Below the pieces are notes generated by a model that worked only from the letters and a program-made list of their open reading frames with translations, was not told where the DNA came from and did not search any database. From Syntrophobacteraceae bacterium (GTDB lineage Bacteria; Desulfobacterota; Syntrophobacteria; Syntrophobacterales; Syntrophobacteraceae), in NCBI GenBank assembly GCA_025453975.1, contig JALOPI010000015.1, forward strand, positions 18,230 through 82,229: a DNA stretch of 64,000 bases, written 5' to 3'. Positions 33,201-41,776 of this stretch are shown here, piece by piece. A program made the position numbers and the translations under genes. Each line of letters starts with the position of its first letter. Positions within the stretch are counted from its first letter, which is position 1.

Positions 33201-36018
33201 AGTCGAAGGTGTTCATGCGAAGGACGAAGGGCTCGGGCGGCTTCTGATTGTTCCTGAGGGCACCCACGTCCTCCCAGAGGCTGATGATGCGCTGCTGCGG
33301 GAAATGGTAGCCCACTTTGTTGAATACAGCATCGATCTGGATGTTGGCGGCCTTGTAGACCCGCGGCCTCTCGGCATTGAACTGAGGATTGCTGAAGGGA
33401 AAGAAGGCCCCGGATGCGGCGCCGAAGAACTCCCCCGTGGCTCCCGCCGTGAACAGCTTCCCTTTGTCGTCGACGCAGGGCTCCTGGTAGGGCGCGCCGG
33501 GGACCGGAGGCGCCCCATTGGTTCGAAAACCGGCCCCATCAAGGGCCCGGCTGCCGTCCGGTCTATACGTATCGTGGCGGGTCTGACCGTGATAAGCCAT
33601 GGCGGCCTGCTCCAGGTCGGTCCCCTCCTCGGGGAAATAGACCGGCTTGGCCTTGTGGACAACCTTGCGGAAGTCGAGCCTCGTTTGATGCTGTTCGACC
33701 ACGCTCGAATCCCCCCTGCCCGTACCCAGCCCATTCTCCGCGGCCCGGAAGCCTTCCAGGGCATGGCGCGGGAGGCCACCGTCGAATCCGCCGGCGGCGT
33801 TGATGAAACCAGGGTGGGAAAAGAGCGGATTTCCACTGGAGGCCAGAGCGGTGGCATCCTCCACGGTCATCATATCCATGGGTGGCGTCGTGGGGCGCTG
33901 GCCCACAATACCGTCACGGCAGCGAGTGGGATCCCTCAATCCCTCGGGACCGCCACAGTCCACCCCCGCAATCCAGAAGGGAAAACCGGGGTTCTTGAGC
34001 TGTCCGGCGAGAGGATGACCATCCGGGTATAGGTCGGTACGGTCCACGTCGGCGACGCTGGCTTCGGGGACGCCGTCCACATTCGTGTCCTTGGTCACCA
34101 CCGTCACCCGCCCGGGCATGGGGGGCATCGGTTTTCCAGGAAGGGGCACGACGGCGGGGATGGGGGTGCCGGCCAGGATCTCGCCGTCGGGCAGGGCCCG
34201 AGCACGAGCCTGGGTCGAGGCGTCGACCACGGCCGGGGTGCCGTCCTTCAAGCCGAAGGGGGTCACGTGGAAACCGTTGGCCCCCCCGCTCACCTGCAGC
34301 TGGGTTCCCACTTCCATCGTGTCGTGAATGCGCCAGAGCTCCCACATGCCCTGGGCGAAGTGAGGATAAAAGTGACAGTGGAAGATGGCGTCGCCCGCCG
34401 TCTTGTTGCGATTGCCACTGCCTCCGTTGTTGATCTCGTAGGTGTACCCCGAGCCCGGCCCGACACCCTGGGCGTCGAGATAATTGGAGTTGTCGTCGTT
34501 GGCGTTGAAAAGCCACTGGTGGTTGTGGAGGTGGAAGATGTGCTGCTCCTTGGGCCCCGCATGCAGATTGCGGTACTTGGTGAAGTCCCCGATGTAGCTG
34601 TGATGGACATTGGCGGGGTCGTCGGGATAGAAGGCCCGCGTGGCCTTGGGGCCGACGGCATCGCAAGACGCCGGATTCAGGTCGGGACCGCAGGCCTCCA
34701 GCCCCGTGTTCGCCGGAACATCCACCAGCATGGCGGGATCCCCCACCGCGAAGGAGGTGAGAAAGAACTCCTCGTAGGCACAATCCAGGCAGTCCCACAT
34801 GGGGCCCACGCCGAGACGGTTCGCGATGATCTCGGACCCGATGCCTCCTGAACCGTAGTTGATCATGAAGCTGTCCCGCACGCCGTGCGTCGTGTGTCCA
34901 ATGGGCTGGTTGGGAGCAAACCAGGCCGGAAAGGCGTTGGCCGCCGCCTGCTCGTCGTGGAAAACCACCGTGAACTCGCGGAACGGCTCGAGGCGGTTCG
35001 GCACCGTGGGGTTTCTCTGCCCCAGGCTCTCCAGGGGATAGGTGCTGGGCGGGAAAGAGCCATCGGCATTCCCCCCGGCGATGATGGCGTTGATATCCGA
35101 GTGCACGATCTCGCTGCCATCGAGCATGTTGAGGATGGGCATGCCGTCCTTACCCTCTCGGATCCAAGGCTCGAGCTGGGGATACCTGGCCTCGTAACCC
35201 TTGCCCGCCTGTCCAAACGGAAGGACGGGGTGCCCCTCGGCGGTGGTTCCCGTCCTCGCGAGCCGAAGCTCCTCCTCGGTGACCTGGCTTCGATAGTAGC
35301 GGGCTCCCGGCGGCTCGACAGTGACCACGGCGAACGCCCCGATACCCACGTTGCCGCCCGTGCCCTCGCCTCCGAAGGTCGCCCCGTAGCTCGTCACCAG
35401 GAAGGTACCCTCATGCTGAGCCAGAAACTGGTACACTGCCGTGCCCCCCGATGATACGGCCAGGCTGTTGGGGTTTTTTCCCACGAAGGAAGCATCCGAG
35501 CCGATGTCACCCACGAGCTGCATCCCCTGGGCGTGGAAGCCCGCATAGCGCCCCGCCACCTGGTCGTTCAGGGCCAGGAGCGGATTGTCGGGAGGACACC
35601 CCTCGCAGGGATTGGCCTCGTCAGGCAGCGGTGGAAAGGGATTGGCCGCGGGAGTCAGGAGGTTGGTGAAGTTGACCACCAGGGTATCCCCGACGTTCAC
35701 CCGTAGGACCAGCGGGCGTGGGCGCTTGTCGTCCCGAAGCCTGACCTGGCCTGGAATCGCTCTGGCCGTGGGCTCCGTCAGGGCCACGCCAGCAGCGTCC
35801 ACCACGTCCCGCTTGAGGGCGTAGATCATCCCATTGACGTTCTGGGCACCAAGACGATTGAAGACCAGCACATGGTCCAGAATCACCACGTTGGCAGTGA
35901 TCGTTCTGCCCTGAGCAGCGGCCGGGCCGGGCAGCATCAGGCAAAAGCCGAAGGCCAGCATTCCCCAGGTCAAGGTCCCGAGGGCCGAGGGGCGTGACTT
36001 TCCTTGAGAGACACTCAT
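30238..36018 (-). CDS. Giant multicopper oxidase
   Basis: 1926 aa from the ATG at 36018 (AGGAAGG upstream), with a Sec signal peptide cleaved near PAAAQG. Ordinary multicopper oxidases are 450-650 aa; this one contains several cupredoxin domains. Copper-site motifs appear along the protein: HLHNHQWLF and HCHFYPHFAQGMWELWRIHD around residues 490-560 (type 1 plus trinuclear ligands), HIHLPKWDLTTADG.., THDHYGPSTHQQVG near 1070, HEHSATVHGMKWL near 1320, HGHIWQRDP near 1850 and a C-terminal FRDHASFGNTDGLWG. The layout recalls the large MnxG/OmpB-type oxidases of metal-oxidising or metal-reducing bacteria. Substrate could be Mn(II), Fe(II), Cu(I) or a phenol; the first two are inferred from size only. 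Confidence 0.85.
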   Translation of the reverse strand: MSVSQGKSRPSALGTLTWGMLAFGFCLMLPGPAAAQGRTITANVVILDHVLVFNRLGAQNVNGMIYALKRDVVDAAGVALTEPTARAIPGQVRLRDDKRPRPLVLRVNVGDTLVVNFTNLLTPAANPFPPLPDEANPCEGCPPDNPLLALNDQVAGRYAGFHAQGMQLVGDIGSDASFVGKNPNSLAVSSGGTAVYQFLAQHEGTFLVTSYGATFGGEGTGGNVGIGAFAVVTVEPPGARYYRSQVTEEELRLARTGTTAEGHPVLPFGQAGKGYEARYPQLEPWIREGKDGMPILNMLDGSEIVHSDINAIIAGGNADGSFPPSTYPLESLGQRNPTVPNRLEPFREFTVVFHDEQAAANAFPAWFAPNQPIGHTTHGVRDSFMINYGSGGIGSEIIANRLGVGPMWDCLDCAYEEFFLTSFAVGDPAMLVDVPANTGLEACGPDLNPASCDAVGPKATRAFYPDDPANVHHSYIGDFTKYRNLHAGPKEQHIFHLHNHQWLFNANDDNSNYLDAQGVGPGSGYTYEINNGGSGNRNKTAGDAIFHCHFYPHFAQGMWELWRIHDTMEVGTQLQVSGGANGFHVTPFGLKDGTPAVVDASTQARARALPDGEILAGTPIPAVVPLPGKPMPPMPGRVTVVTKDTNVDGVPEASVADVDRTDLYPDGHPLAGQLKNPGFPFWIAGVDCGGPEGLRDPTRCRDGIVGQRPTTPPMDMMTVEDATALASSGNPLFSHPGFINAAGGFDGGLPRHALEGFRAAENGLGTGRGDSSVVEQHQTRLDFRKVVHKAKPVYFPEEGTDLEQAAMAYHGQTRHDTYRPDGSRALDGAGFRTNGAPPVPGAPYQEPCVDDKGKLFTAGATGEFFGAASGAFFPFSNPQFNAERPRVYKAANIQIDAVFNKVGYHFPQQRIISLWEDVGALRNNQKPPEPFVLRMNTFDCTQYYHSNLVPNEYQLDDFQVRTPTDIIGQHIHLPKWDLTTADGAANGWNYEDGTLSPGSVIERIEAINAFNADPTKRKVATLPKPDGSDGGLTELAAAPHPRFGELGGRVTIQRWFSDPVVNTELEDRGLGIIFTHDHYGPSTHQQVGLYGTVLTEPARSVWKHNETGALLASGRSDGGPTSWQAIIEPAAAGGPGLPASADSFREFYFEFGDFQHAYEKGAPGILSVANPDPGSFRKAINPSFRQQAGLPDIVRFPPSCPGGVPRPCPEAISADDVGMLVVNYRNEPVGQRVFDPARLGPDGKPGTQASGLAGDLSFALQTRTDRKIAALNTALGSTPYPALTRDQRPGDPFTPKMRAYSGDLVKIKIQSGATEHEHSATVHGMKWLQGGSGHGSAPNSGWRNAQTDGISEQFTLSSPVNADMNQLFPTADYAYSMDASQDGWWSGVWGVLRDYKLPRTDLKELSSNNVRFLQFIENRNEFKYGVCPANAPERSYDISAVLANQVLPRPAGVTIPANGGRDSDGDGTGDNEGGPLNPNGGTLIYNPRDTVAQFQGPLHDPTAMLYLKTDDLTAAPVTAADATACAAGGVRNPNCPVKIKGGVPLEPLTLRAAAGDCIRVTLRNRLPSVAPDLGGYNTLLAMVTRDRNGPQGVTSFNNNLIRPSSHVGLHPQLVEYDVTMADGTNVGINNPLLGTQLAAPTGIALNRIRQYTWYAGHLEKVRTGPLTARLKATPVEFGAASLMPADKIKQGQKGLVGALIIEPKGSTWTEDANKRSAATVKSGLKTFRDFAVIFQKGLNLRYKDGTAVENIAAEGGTIPEDSVDAGQKAINYATEPVWYRFGLPPNAPFGNAPGGLGGVGNAHELYSNILAGGQDPATPVFTVAAGQAFRMRLLEPTGVGRGTTFNLHGHIWQRDPYLAGTVPSQTIGKNPHGFYLGHQENVNPGAHYDVVLDSAGGARKVVGDYLFRDHASFGNTDGLWGIVRVQ

Positions 36019-36514
36019 GTCCGCGATCCTTCCTTCCTGAAAGGTTACCCCTGAAGTCTCTTCGCCGAATCGATTCAAAGAGACGACCCATGCCGCTGCT
36101 CCCTGGAAGTCCCCAAGGCGAATCATCCATCCTTTGAGCGGACGGGGCAGCATTGCATCAACGGACGATCAGCCTGCATCGGTCCCGGCCCGCGTGCACG
36201 GGGACCCGGCCGCCACCACGAGCCCCTAGGACAGGCGACTCGTGGAGCATTTTGAGTAGATGGGATTTGTACTGGACTTCGAGGACCAATGGACCACAGA
36301 AAGGCGGGGCGGACAACGTCTACATATAGCTATTTCATATGATCAGAACTGATCATTTTTTCGGAAGTGTTTCACATGATCACTTATTGTTCTCAGTATT
36401 TTTTCCCACCGAGCCGATAGAGCCCGCCCCGGGGATAATACCCCCTCCACCACCAGGACTGAGAGCGATCCAAGCTCCCAGGTCGAGGGGCAGGGCCGAA
36501 GTTCATGCGGCGTG
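36019..36514. other. Intergenic region upstream of the multicopper oxidase operon
   Basis: 496 bp between the multicopper oxidase start and the stop of the FAD oxidase, both on the minus strand. The left part (36019-36300) shows no gene. The right part (36315-36400) is AT-rich and holds three TGATCA boxes, including a perfect 18-bp palindrome listed separately. It is likely to carry the promoter of the redox block. Confidence 0.5.
36339..36356. promoter_or_regulatory. Palindrome with TGATCA boxes, candidate operator
   Basis: ATGATCAG at 36339-36346, AA, and CTGATCAT at 36349-36356 form a perfect 8-bp inverted repeat. Another TGATCA stands at 36377-36382. In sequence context it is an AT-rich island inside GC-rich surroundings. 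It could be a regulator-binding site for the multicopper oxidase operon or part of a terminator of the upstream gene; the bound protein is unknown. Confidence 0.4.
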
Positions 36515-37912
36515 TCACTCGAACAGCTTGCCGGGATTCAGGATGTGGCCGGGGTCGAAGACACGCTTGATCTCACGCTGCACGCGAAGGCTCTCCCCGC
36601 AGAGCTCCTTCGCCATGAAGCGCTTCTTGACCAGCCCGATGCCGTGCTCGCCGGATATGGTTCCGCCCAGGGCCAGAACCCGGTCCAGAACCGCCTCGAT
36701 GGCCCCCTGCACCTGTGCCAGGGCACCAGGGGACCGGGACGTGATGTTCAGGTGAATGTTCCCGTCCCCGGCATGGCCGAAGGCGTATATCCGGACACCG
36801 AATCGGTCCTCCAGCTCGGGAAGCCCCTCCACCAGCTCCGCAATTCTTCCCAGGGGCACCACCACATCCTCGGGCACGTAAATGGATGCTCCCCGCTCGA
36901 TCCGAAGGGAGACCTCCTTGCGTACATCCCACATCCGAGCCCGCTTGACGGCATCGGGCGCCAGGAACGCCTGCCCCGCCCCCGACTCCAGGCAGACCTC
37001 GCCCATCTCCTCGATCTCCCTCGCGACACTGCGAGGAGCCCCGTCGGCCTCCACCAGGAGAAACGCCCCAGCCTCCCGGACGCCATCGAAAGGAAGCAGG
37101 TCTCCCACCAGGTCCAGGCAGTGGCGATCCAGAAACTCCAGAGCGCACGGAGCATAGCCCTTGGAGAGGATCTTCATCACGGCGTGCATGGCCGAGGGCA
37201 GGTCGGGGAAGAGGGCCACGAGGGTCATGACGGCGGGTGGCAGGGGCAGAAGCTTCAAAACCAGGCGGGTGATGACGCCCAGGGTGCCCTCGGAGCCCAC
37301 CAGCAGCCGGGTCAGGTCGTAGCCCACCACCCCCTTGCGGGTTTGCACCCCCGTGCGAATGAGCTCGCCATTGGGCAAAACGGCATCCAATCCCAGGACG
37401 TAATCCCGGGTCGTCCCATACTTGACACACGACGCGCCGCCGGCATTGGTGGCGGCATTGCCCCCCAGGCTGCACGTGTCGAAGCTCGCCGGATCCGGCG
37501 GATAGAAAAGCCCCAGCTCCCGGGCGGCTTTCTTGAGATCCCCGTTGATGACGCCGGGCTCCACCAGCACGACGAGGTTGCCCGGATCGATGTCCATGAT
37601 GCGGTTCATGCGGGCCAGGGAAAGGACGACCCCGCCTGAAACCGGAATGGACCCTCCCGCCAGCCCCGTCCCAGTGCCGCGTGGAGTCACGGGGAACTGC
37701 AGCTCATTGGCGAGGCGCATGAGAGCCACCACCTGCTCAGCCGTCGTCGCTTCAACCACTGCCTCGGGAAGACAGCCCGAGCCCGTGGCATCCCGGCCAA
37801 ACTCCTCGCGGCTGCAGGCGTCCAGGATGAGAGCTTTCTCACCCACCGCCTTGCGGATGCGGCCCAGGATCGAATCGGTGAGGGGGGAGTAAGGAGTGTG
37901 GGGAGTGTCCAA
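36515..37912 (-). CDS. FAD-linked oxidase, GlcD / D-lactate dehydrogenase type
   Basis: 465 aa. The N-terminal FAD-binding PCMH domain has FPVTPRGTGTGLAGGSIPVSGGVV and PPDPASFDTCSLGGNAATNAGG; the C-terminal FAD-oxidase domain ends GTISGEHGIGLVKKRFM..ILNPGKLFE. This is the GlcD family, oxidising 2-hydroxyacids such as D-lactate or glycolate. No GlcF-type iron-sulfur subunit is next to it; it follows an amino-acid ABC transporter by 3 bp, so it may oxidise a product of the imported compound. Substrate is open. Confidence 0.9.
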   Translation of the reverse strand: MDTPHTPYSPLTDSILGRIRKAVGEKALILDACSREEFGRDATGSGCLPEAVVEATTAEQVVALMRLANELQFPVTPRGTGTGLAGGSIPVSGGVVLSLARMNRIMDIDPGNLVVLVEPGVINGDLKKAARELGLFYPPDPASFDTCSLGGNAATNAGGASCVKYGTTRDYVLGLDAVLPNGELIRTGVQTRKGVVGYDLTRLLVGSEGTLGVITRLVLKLLPLPPAVMTLVALFPDLPSAMHAVMKILSKGYAPCALEFLDRHCLDLVGDLLPFDGVREAGAFLLVEADGAPRSVAREIEEMGEVCLESGAGQAFLAPDAVKRARMWDVRKEVSLRIERGASIYVPEDVVVPLGRIAELVEGLPELEDRFGVRIYAFGHAGDGNIHLNITSRSPGALAQVQGAIEAVLDRVLALGGTISGEHGIGLVKKRFMAKELCGESLRVQREIKRVFDPGHILNPGKLFE

Positions 37913-37915
37913 GGA

Positions 37916-38596
37916 TCAGATCCTGTGATGCTCGAAACCGGGAATGGCAAGCCTTTGCTCCATGTGCCGCAAAAACCATCCCGCCACGGTCACGAGCCCC
38001 AGGTAAAAAACCCCCACCACCAGGAACACCTCCATGTATTTGAACGAGTGCGAAGCCAGGATCTTGGCCTCCCCCGTGAGCTCGATGAAGGTGACCATGT
38101 AGGCCAGGGAAGAATACTTGATGAGATAGATCACCTCGTTGCCGCAGCCCGGAAGTGCCCGACGAAAGCCCTGAGGCAGGATGACCGATCGGACCATCTC
38201 GAATTTGCTGAACCCCAGGGCCTGCGCCGCCAGGGTCTGCCCCTGACGGATCGAGAGCAGCGCCCCCCGAACGTACTCGGACTGGTACGCCCCGCTGCAC
38301 AGCGAAAACCCCACCACCGACGCCGCGTAGGGCGAGAGGAATATCCCGACATGAGGCAGGCCGAAATACCAGATGAAGAGCTGCACGACCAGGGGGATCC
38401 CCCGGAAGAAGGTCACGTAGGTCTCGGCCATCCAGACGACCCATCGCGGCCCGTAAACGCGAATAGCCCCCGTCAGGACACCCAGAACCGTGCCCATGAT
38501 CGCCGACGGCACGATGAGCAGGAAGCTCTTCTCCAGCCCCCGCAGCAGGGCCGGAAAGACTTCATCCCCCAGGAACCGAAGCTCGTCCGCCCCCAT
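37916..38596 (-). CDS. Polar amino-acid ABC transporter permease
   Basis: 226 aa, HisM/GlnP family, with about five membrane helices. The EAA loop is recognisable (AQALGFSKFEMVRSVILPQGFRRALPGCGNE). Starts one base inside the ATP-binding subunit gene, so translation is coupled. One of two permeases of the operon, expected to heterodimerise with the gene at 39560-40228. Confidence 0.92.
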   Translation of the reverse strand: MGADELRFLGDEVFPALLRGLEKSFLLIVPSAIMGTVLGVLTGAIRVYGPRWVVWMAETYVTFFRGIPLVVQLFIWYFGLPHVGIFLSPYAASVVGFSLCSGAYQSEYVRGALLSIRQGQTLAAQALGFSKFEMVRSVILPQGFRRALPGCGNEVIYLIKYSSLAYMVTFIELTGEAKILASHSFKYMEVFLVVGVFYLGLVTVAGWFLRHMEQRLAIPGFEHHRI

Positions 38597-39366
38597 CAGC
38601 CCGTTTCTCCGTAAAGCTCGGTGATCTTGGCGCAGAACTCGCGGGTCCGCTCGTGCTCCGATTCATACAGGATCTTGGACGGTGGTCCCTGCTCCACGAC
38701 AAGGCCATCCTCCAGAAAAACGATCTCGTCGGCGAAAGCGCTGGAGAAGCCGATCTGATGCGTAGCCATGATCATGGTCATTCCGTTGGCCACCAGGTGC
38801 TTGATGACCGTGAGCACCTCCCCGATGAGCTCGGGGTCCAGGGCCGATGTGGGCTCGTCCAGGAGCATCACCTTCGGGTCCATGGCCAGGGCACGGGCGA
38901 TGGACACGCGCTGCTTCTGACCGCCCGAAAGCTGGGCCGGGTAATGACGGGCATGCTCAATCAGCCCCACCCGCTCCAGCTCCTCCATGGCACGCTCCCG
39001 AGCCGCCCGCCGCTCCATCCCCTTGACCCGCACCAGGCCGATCTGGACATTGTCGACGGCCGTCAGGTGGTCGAAAAGGTTGAAATCCTGAAAGATCATT
39101 CCCACCTGCTGCCGATACCGGTAGAGCTCCCGCTTGCGATGAGGGTTGATGAGCCCCCCCTCGAGCCAGACCTCCCCCGCGTCGGGCGTCACCAGGAAGT
39201 TGATACACTGAAGGAGGGTGCTCTTCCCGCCGCCTGAGGGACCGATGAGGACTTTCAGCTCCCCCTTCCGGATGGACAGGGATATCCCCCTGATGATTTC
39301 CCGGTCCCCGTACCGCTTGCGGATTCCGGAAAGCTTCAGAATGGGCTCATCGGACATGCTCGTCAT
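38596..39366 (-). CDS. Polar amino-acid ABC transporter ATP-binding protein
   Basis: 256 aa, GlnQ type. Walker A GPSGGGKST, Q-loop, LSGGQKQRVSIARAL signature, Walker B VMLLDEPTSALD and the H-loop ATHQIGFS are all present. Starts at 39366 or the in-frame ATG at 39357. Energises amino-acid uptake with the adjacent permeases and the binding protein at 40284-41048. Confidence 0.95.
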   Translation of the reverse strand: MTSMSDEPILKLSGIRKRYGDREIIRGISLSIRKGELKVLIGPSGGGKSTLLQCINFLVTPDAGEVWLEGGLINPHRKRELYRYRQQVGMIFQDFNLFDHLTAVDNVQIGLVRVKGMERRAARERAMEELERVGLIEHARHYPAQLSGGQKQRVSIARALAMDPKVMLLDEPTSALDPELIGEVLTVIKHLVANGMTMIMATHQIGFSSAFADEIVFLEDGLVVEQGPPSKILYESEHERTREFCAKITELYGETG

Positions 39367-39559
39367 GGATCACTCAAGGAAGAAAGGTGTGTCTCCATTT
39401 TCAGATTCCCAAATTTCAAGCTGAAGGCATGAAAGACCGGGCCTGGGTCAAACGCCGCGCAAAAGACGGCGTGGGCTTTTCCGATTCCAGCCTGGCGCCT
39501 CGCCCTCGCGACCTCCGAGTTCCCACTTCCCACTTCCGCCCCCCGATTTCCCGACCTCT

Positions 39560-40228
39560 TCACCGCGAATACCCGGGGATCCGGACCTTCTCTTCGAGGA
39601 GCCTCAGGCTCCGTATGCCCGCGTAGGTCAAGAGCAGGTAGATGAGACCCGCCATGATGTAGAGCGGCAGGTGCTGATAGGTCCGGGTGGCCACGAAATG
39701 CGTTCGAGCCATGATCTCCGCCACCCCCAGCGCGTAGGTCACGGCCGAGTCCTTCAAAACGATGGAGTACTCGTTGGACCAGCCGGGAATGGAGAGCCTC
39801 AGGGCCTGGGGGAGGATGATGAAGGCGATGCTTTTGAGATCGCTCATTCCCAGGGATCGGGCCGCCTTGAGCTGTCCCGTCGGGAGCGAGAGGATGGCAC
39901 CGCGGAAAATCTGGGACTGGTAAGCCGCGCTGATCAGTCCCAGAACGATGACCGCCACGGTGAACGCGGACAGATTGATGTTCAGGGCCGAAAAAAGGCC
40001 GAAGTAGAACAGGAAGAGCAGAACGAGGAGGGGCACACCCCGGAAGAACCACACGTACAAACCCACCAGGCGCCTGACCAGCGGCCCCGCGTAGACCTGA
40101 CCCACCGCCAGCGGCATGCCCAGCAGCAGCCCCAGGCTCATGGCGCCCACAACCACTCCCACCGTGACGAGGGATCCCTCCATCACATAGGGAAAGGCAT
40201 GGATGACGGCATTCAGGCCTTCGGGCAT
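39560..40228 (-). CDS. Polar amino-acid ABC transporter permease
   Basis: 222 aa, second HisM/GlnP-type permease, with the EAA loop (AARSLGMSDLKSIAFIILPQALRLSIPGWSNE). It is 193 bp upstream of the ATP-binding gene; that gap holds no recognisable gene. Partner of the 226-aa permease. Together they would form the heterodimeric channel of a glutamine/polar amino-acid importer. Confidence 0.92.
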   Translation of the reverse strand: MPEGLNAVIHAFPYVMEGSLVTVGVVVGAMSLGLLLGMPLAVGQVYAGPLVRRLVGLYVWFFRGVPLLVLLFLFYFGLFSALNINLSAFTVAVIVLGLISAAYQSQIFRGAILSLPTGQLKAARSLGMSDLKSIAFIILPQALRLSIPGWSNEYSIVLKDSAVTYALGVAEIMARTHFVATRTYQHLPLYIMAGLIYLLLTYAGIRSLRLLEEKVRIPGYSR

Positions 40229-40283
40229 CGGGCTCCATCGCGGGGGGGGCGGCCCGGGTCGGGCCGCCCGCCGTTTGTGCGGT

Positions 40284-41048
40284 CTATTTCAATTCGTACT
40301 TGGCTTTCAGCTCGGCCCAGGCGGGAGAGGCCATGATCTTCCCGAGCCCCTCATTGAGGGTTTTCAGAAGATCTTCGTCCTCCTTGCGCACGGCGTAGCC
40401 GAATTCTTCCTTGGGCATCCCGAAGCTGCCGATGATCTTCACGGGCTTCTCCTTGCGGACGGCATCCTCGGCCGGCGCATCATCCATGGCCGCGGCCGCG
40501 ATGCGGCCGTTCACCACGTCCTCGACAGCCAGGGGGGCGGAATCATAGTAAACCAGCTCGAACTTCTTCCCCTCTTTTTTGATCAGGTTCTCCTCGATCC
40601 ACTTCGCCTCGGTGGTTCCGCGCTGAACCCCGATCTTCCTGCCTTCGGAGAGCGCCTTTTCCGGGGTCAGGTCCGAATCCTTTTTGGCGACCAGGACCTG
40701 CGAGATGACCCAGTAAGGCAAAGTGAAGTTGACTTCCTTTTTCCTCGCATCGGTGATGCTCATGCCTGAAGCGATGAAATCGATCTTCCTGGCGTTGAGG
40801 CTCGGGATGATCCCGTCCCAGTCCATGGGCTGATGCTTGACCTTGAAGCCTTTATCCCCGGCGATCCAGTTGATCACGGCCACATCGAAGCCATCGGGAT
40901 TCCCGTTCTTGTCAACGAAGGCGAAAGGCGGGAAGTTGGCGTCAATGCCGTTGATGAAGGTCTTCTCCTGGGCGGTGGCCAGCGTCGTCAGCCCCAGAGC
41001 CATGAGACCGATGAAGACCGACGCGAAGAAACGAGCTTTAGCAGTCAT
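40284..41048 (-). CDS. ABC transporter amino-acid-binding protein
   Basis: 254 aa. A signal peptide (ARFFASVFIGLMALGLTTLATAQ) is followed by an SBP family 3 domain: GIDANFPPFAFVDKNGNPDGFDVAV, DWDGIIPSLNARKIDFIASGMSIT and GRKIGVQRGTTEAKW. The ATG at 41048 has AGGAGG upstream and begins directly before the signal peptide, so upstream in-frame codons are not used. Captures polar amino acids in the periplasm for the permeases that follow. First gene of the transporter operon. Confidence 0.93.
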   Translation of the reverse strand: MTAKARFFASVFIGLMALGLTTLATAQEKTFINGIDANFPPFAFVDKNGNPDGFDVAVINWIAGDKGFKVKHQPMDWDGIIPSLNARKIDFIASGMSITDARKKEVNFTLPYWVISQVLVAKKDSDLTPEKALSEGRKIGVQRGTTEAKWIEENLIKKEGKKFELVYYDSAPLAVEDVVNGRIAAAAMDDAPAEDAVRKEKPVKIIGSFGMPKEEFGYAVRKEDEDLLKTLNEGLGKIMASPAWAELKAKYELK

Positions 41049-41342
41049 GGGCACACTCCTCCTGATGGATCGTTGAAAGCTTCCCTGACGGGGTCCCCCG
41101 GGAAGCACTTCCCGGTGAAACCGACGATCCCACCCCCGTCTTCACCGGCAGCGCTCCACTACCCTGGCCCGAGCCCCGCCCCGATACCGTCCTCTCAGGC
41201 TCGCTGGACTCAAACCTGGAAACCCTTCAATTCAGCGACATTGCCGCCCGGCTTCACCAACGGTGGAAGAAGCCGGGTGTCAAAACGGGTCTTCAGCGAG
41301 ACCCCAAACGTGAAACATATGACCATTCCGGGCAGAGCGGCA

Positions 41343-41371
41343 AAACTAGCAAATGAAGATGGGCGTATCAA
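41343..41371 (-). promoter_or_regulatory. Candidate promoter of the amino-acid transporter operon
   Basis: On the minus strand TTGATA (41366-41371), 17 bases and TAGTTT (41343-41348) form a plausible sigma-70 promoter about 295 bp before the ATG of the binding protein. No other gene lies in the 341-bp gap 41049-41389. Confidence 0.35.
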
Positions 41372-41389
41372 GGGGAAATGGCGCCAGGC

Positions 41390-41776
41390 TCATTCCGTAA
41401 GGCAGGCCGTGCATTTGATCTCCACCCTGGCCCCCCGCGGGAGCGCCCTCACCTCCACCACGGCCCTGGCGGGCTTGTGTGTCGAGAAGAACACCTCGTA
41501 GATGGCGTTGAACGCGGCGAACTCCCCCATGTCCGTCAGAAAGACATCCACGGCCACCACATGGGAGAGCCCGTAGCCCGCGGCGGCCAGGATCCGCTTC
41601 ATGTTCTCCAGGGACTGTTTCGCCTGATCGCCGAAATCGTCCCCGACCATCTCCCCCGTTTCAGGCTTCAGGCCGATCTGGCCGCTCACGAAGAGCACAT
41701 TGCCCGCCTGGACCGCCTGGGAATAGGGGCCTATGGCGGCGGGCGCCGCCGGTGTCTGGATGAATCTCAATGCCAT
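41390..41776 (-). CDS. ridA: RidA family reactive intermediate deaminase
   Basis: 128 aa. YjgF/RidA motifs: AIGPYSQAVQAGNVLFVSGQI, GDQAKQSLENMKRILAAAGYGLSHVV, VFLTDMGEFAAFNAIYEVFF and the CoA-free active-site Arg in PARAVVEVRALPRGARVEIK. It hydrolyses reactive enamine/imine intermediates produced by PLP enzymes. The ATG at 41776 with GAGGAG upstream is chosen because the family begins here. Two PLP aminotransferases elsewhere in the window could make its substrates. Confidence 0.93.
   Translation of the reverse strand: MALRFIQTPAAPAAIGPYSQAVQAGNVLFVSGQIGLKPETGEMVGDDFGDQAKQSLENMKRILAAAGYGLSHVVAVDVFLTDMGEFAAFNAIYEVFFSTHKPARAVVEVRALPRGARVEIKCTACLTE

Noticed and set aside
32017..34032. 671-aa plus-strand open frame inside the multicopper oxidase
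   Set aside because: Antisense to the copper oxidase; Arg/Gly-rich translation with no domain.
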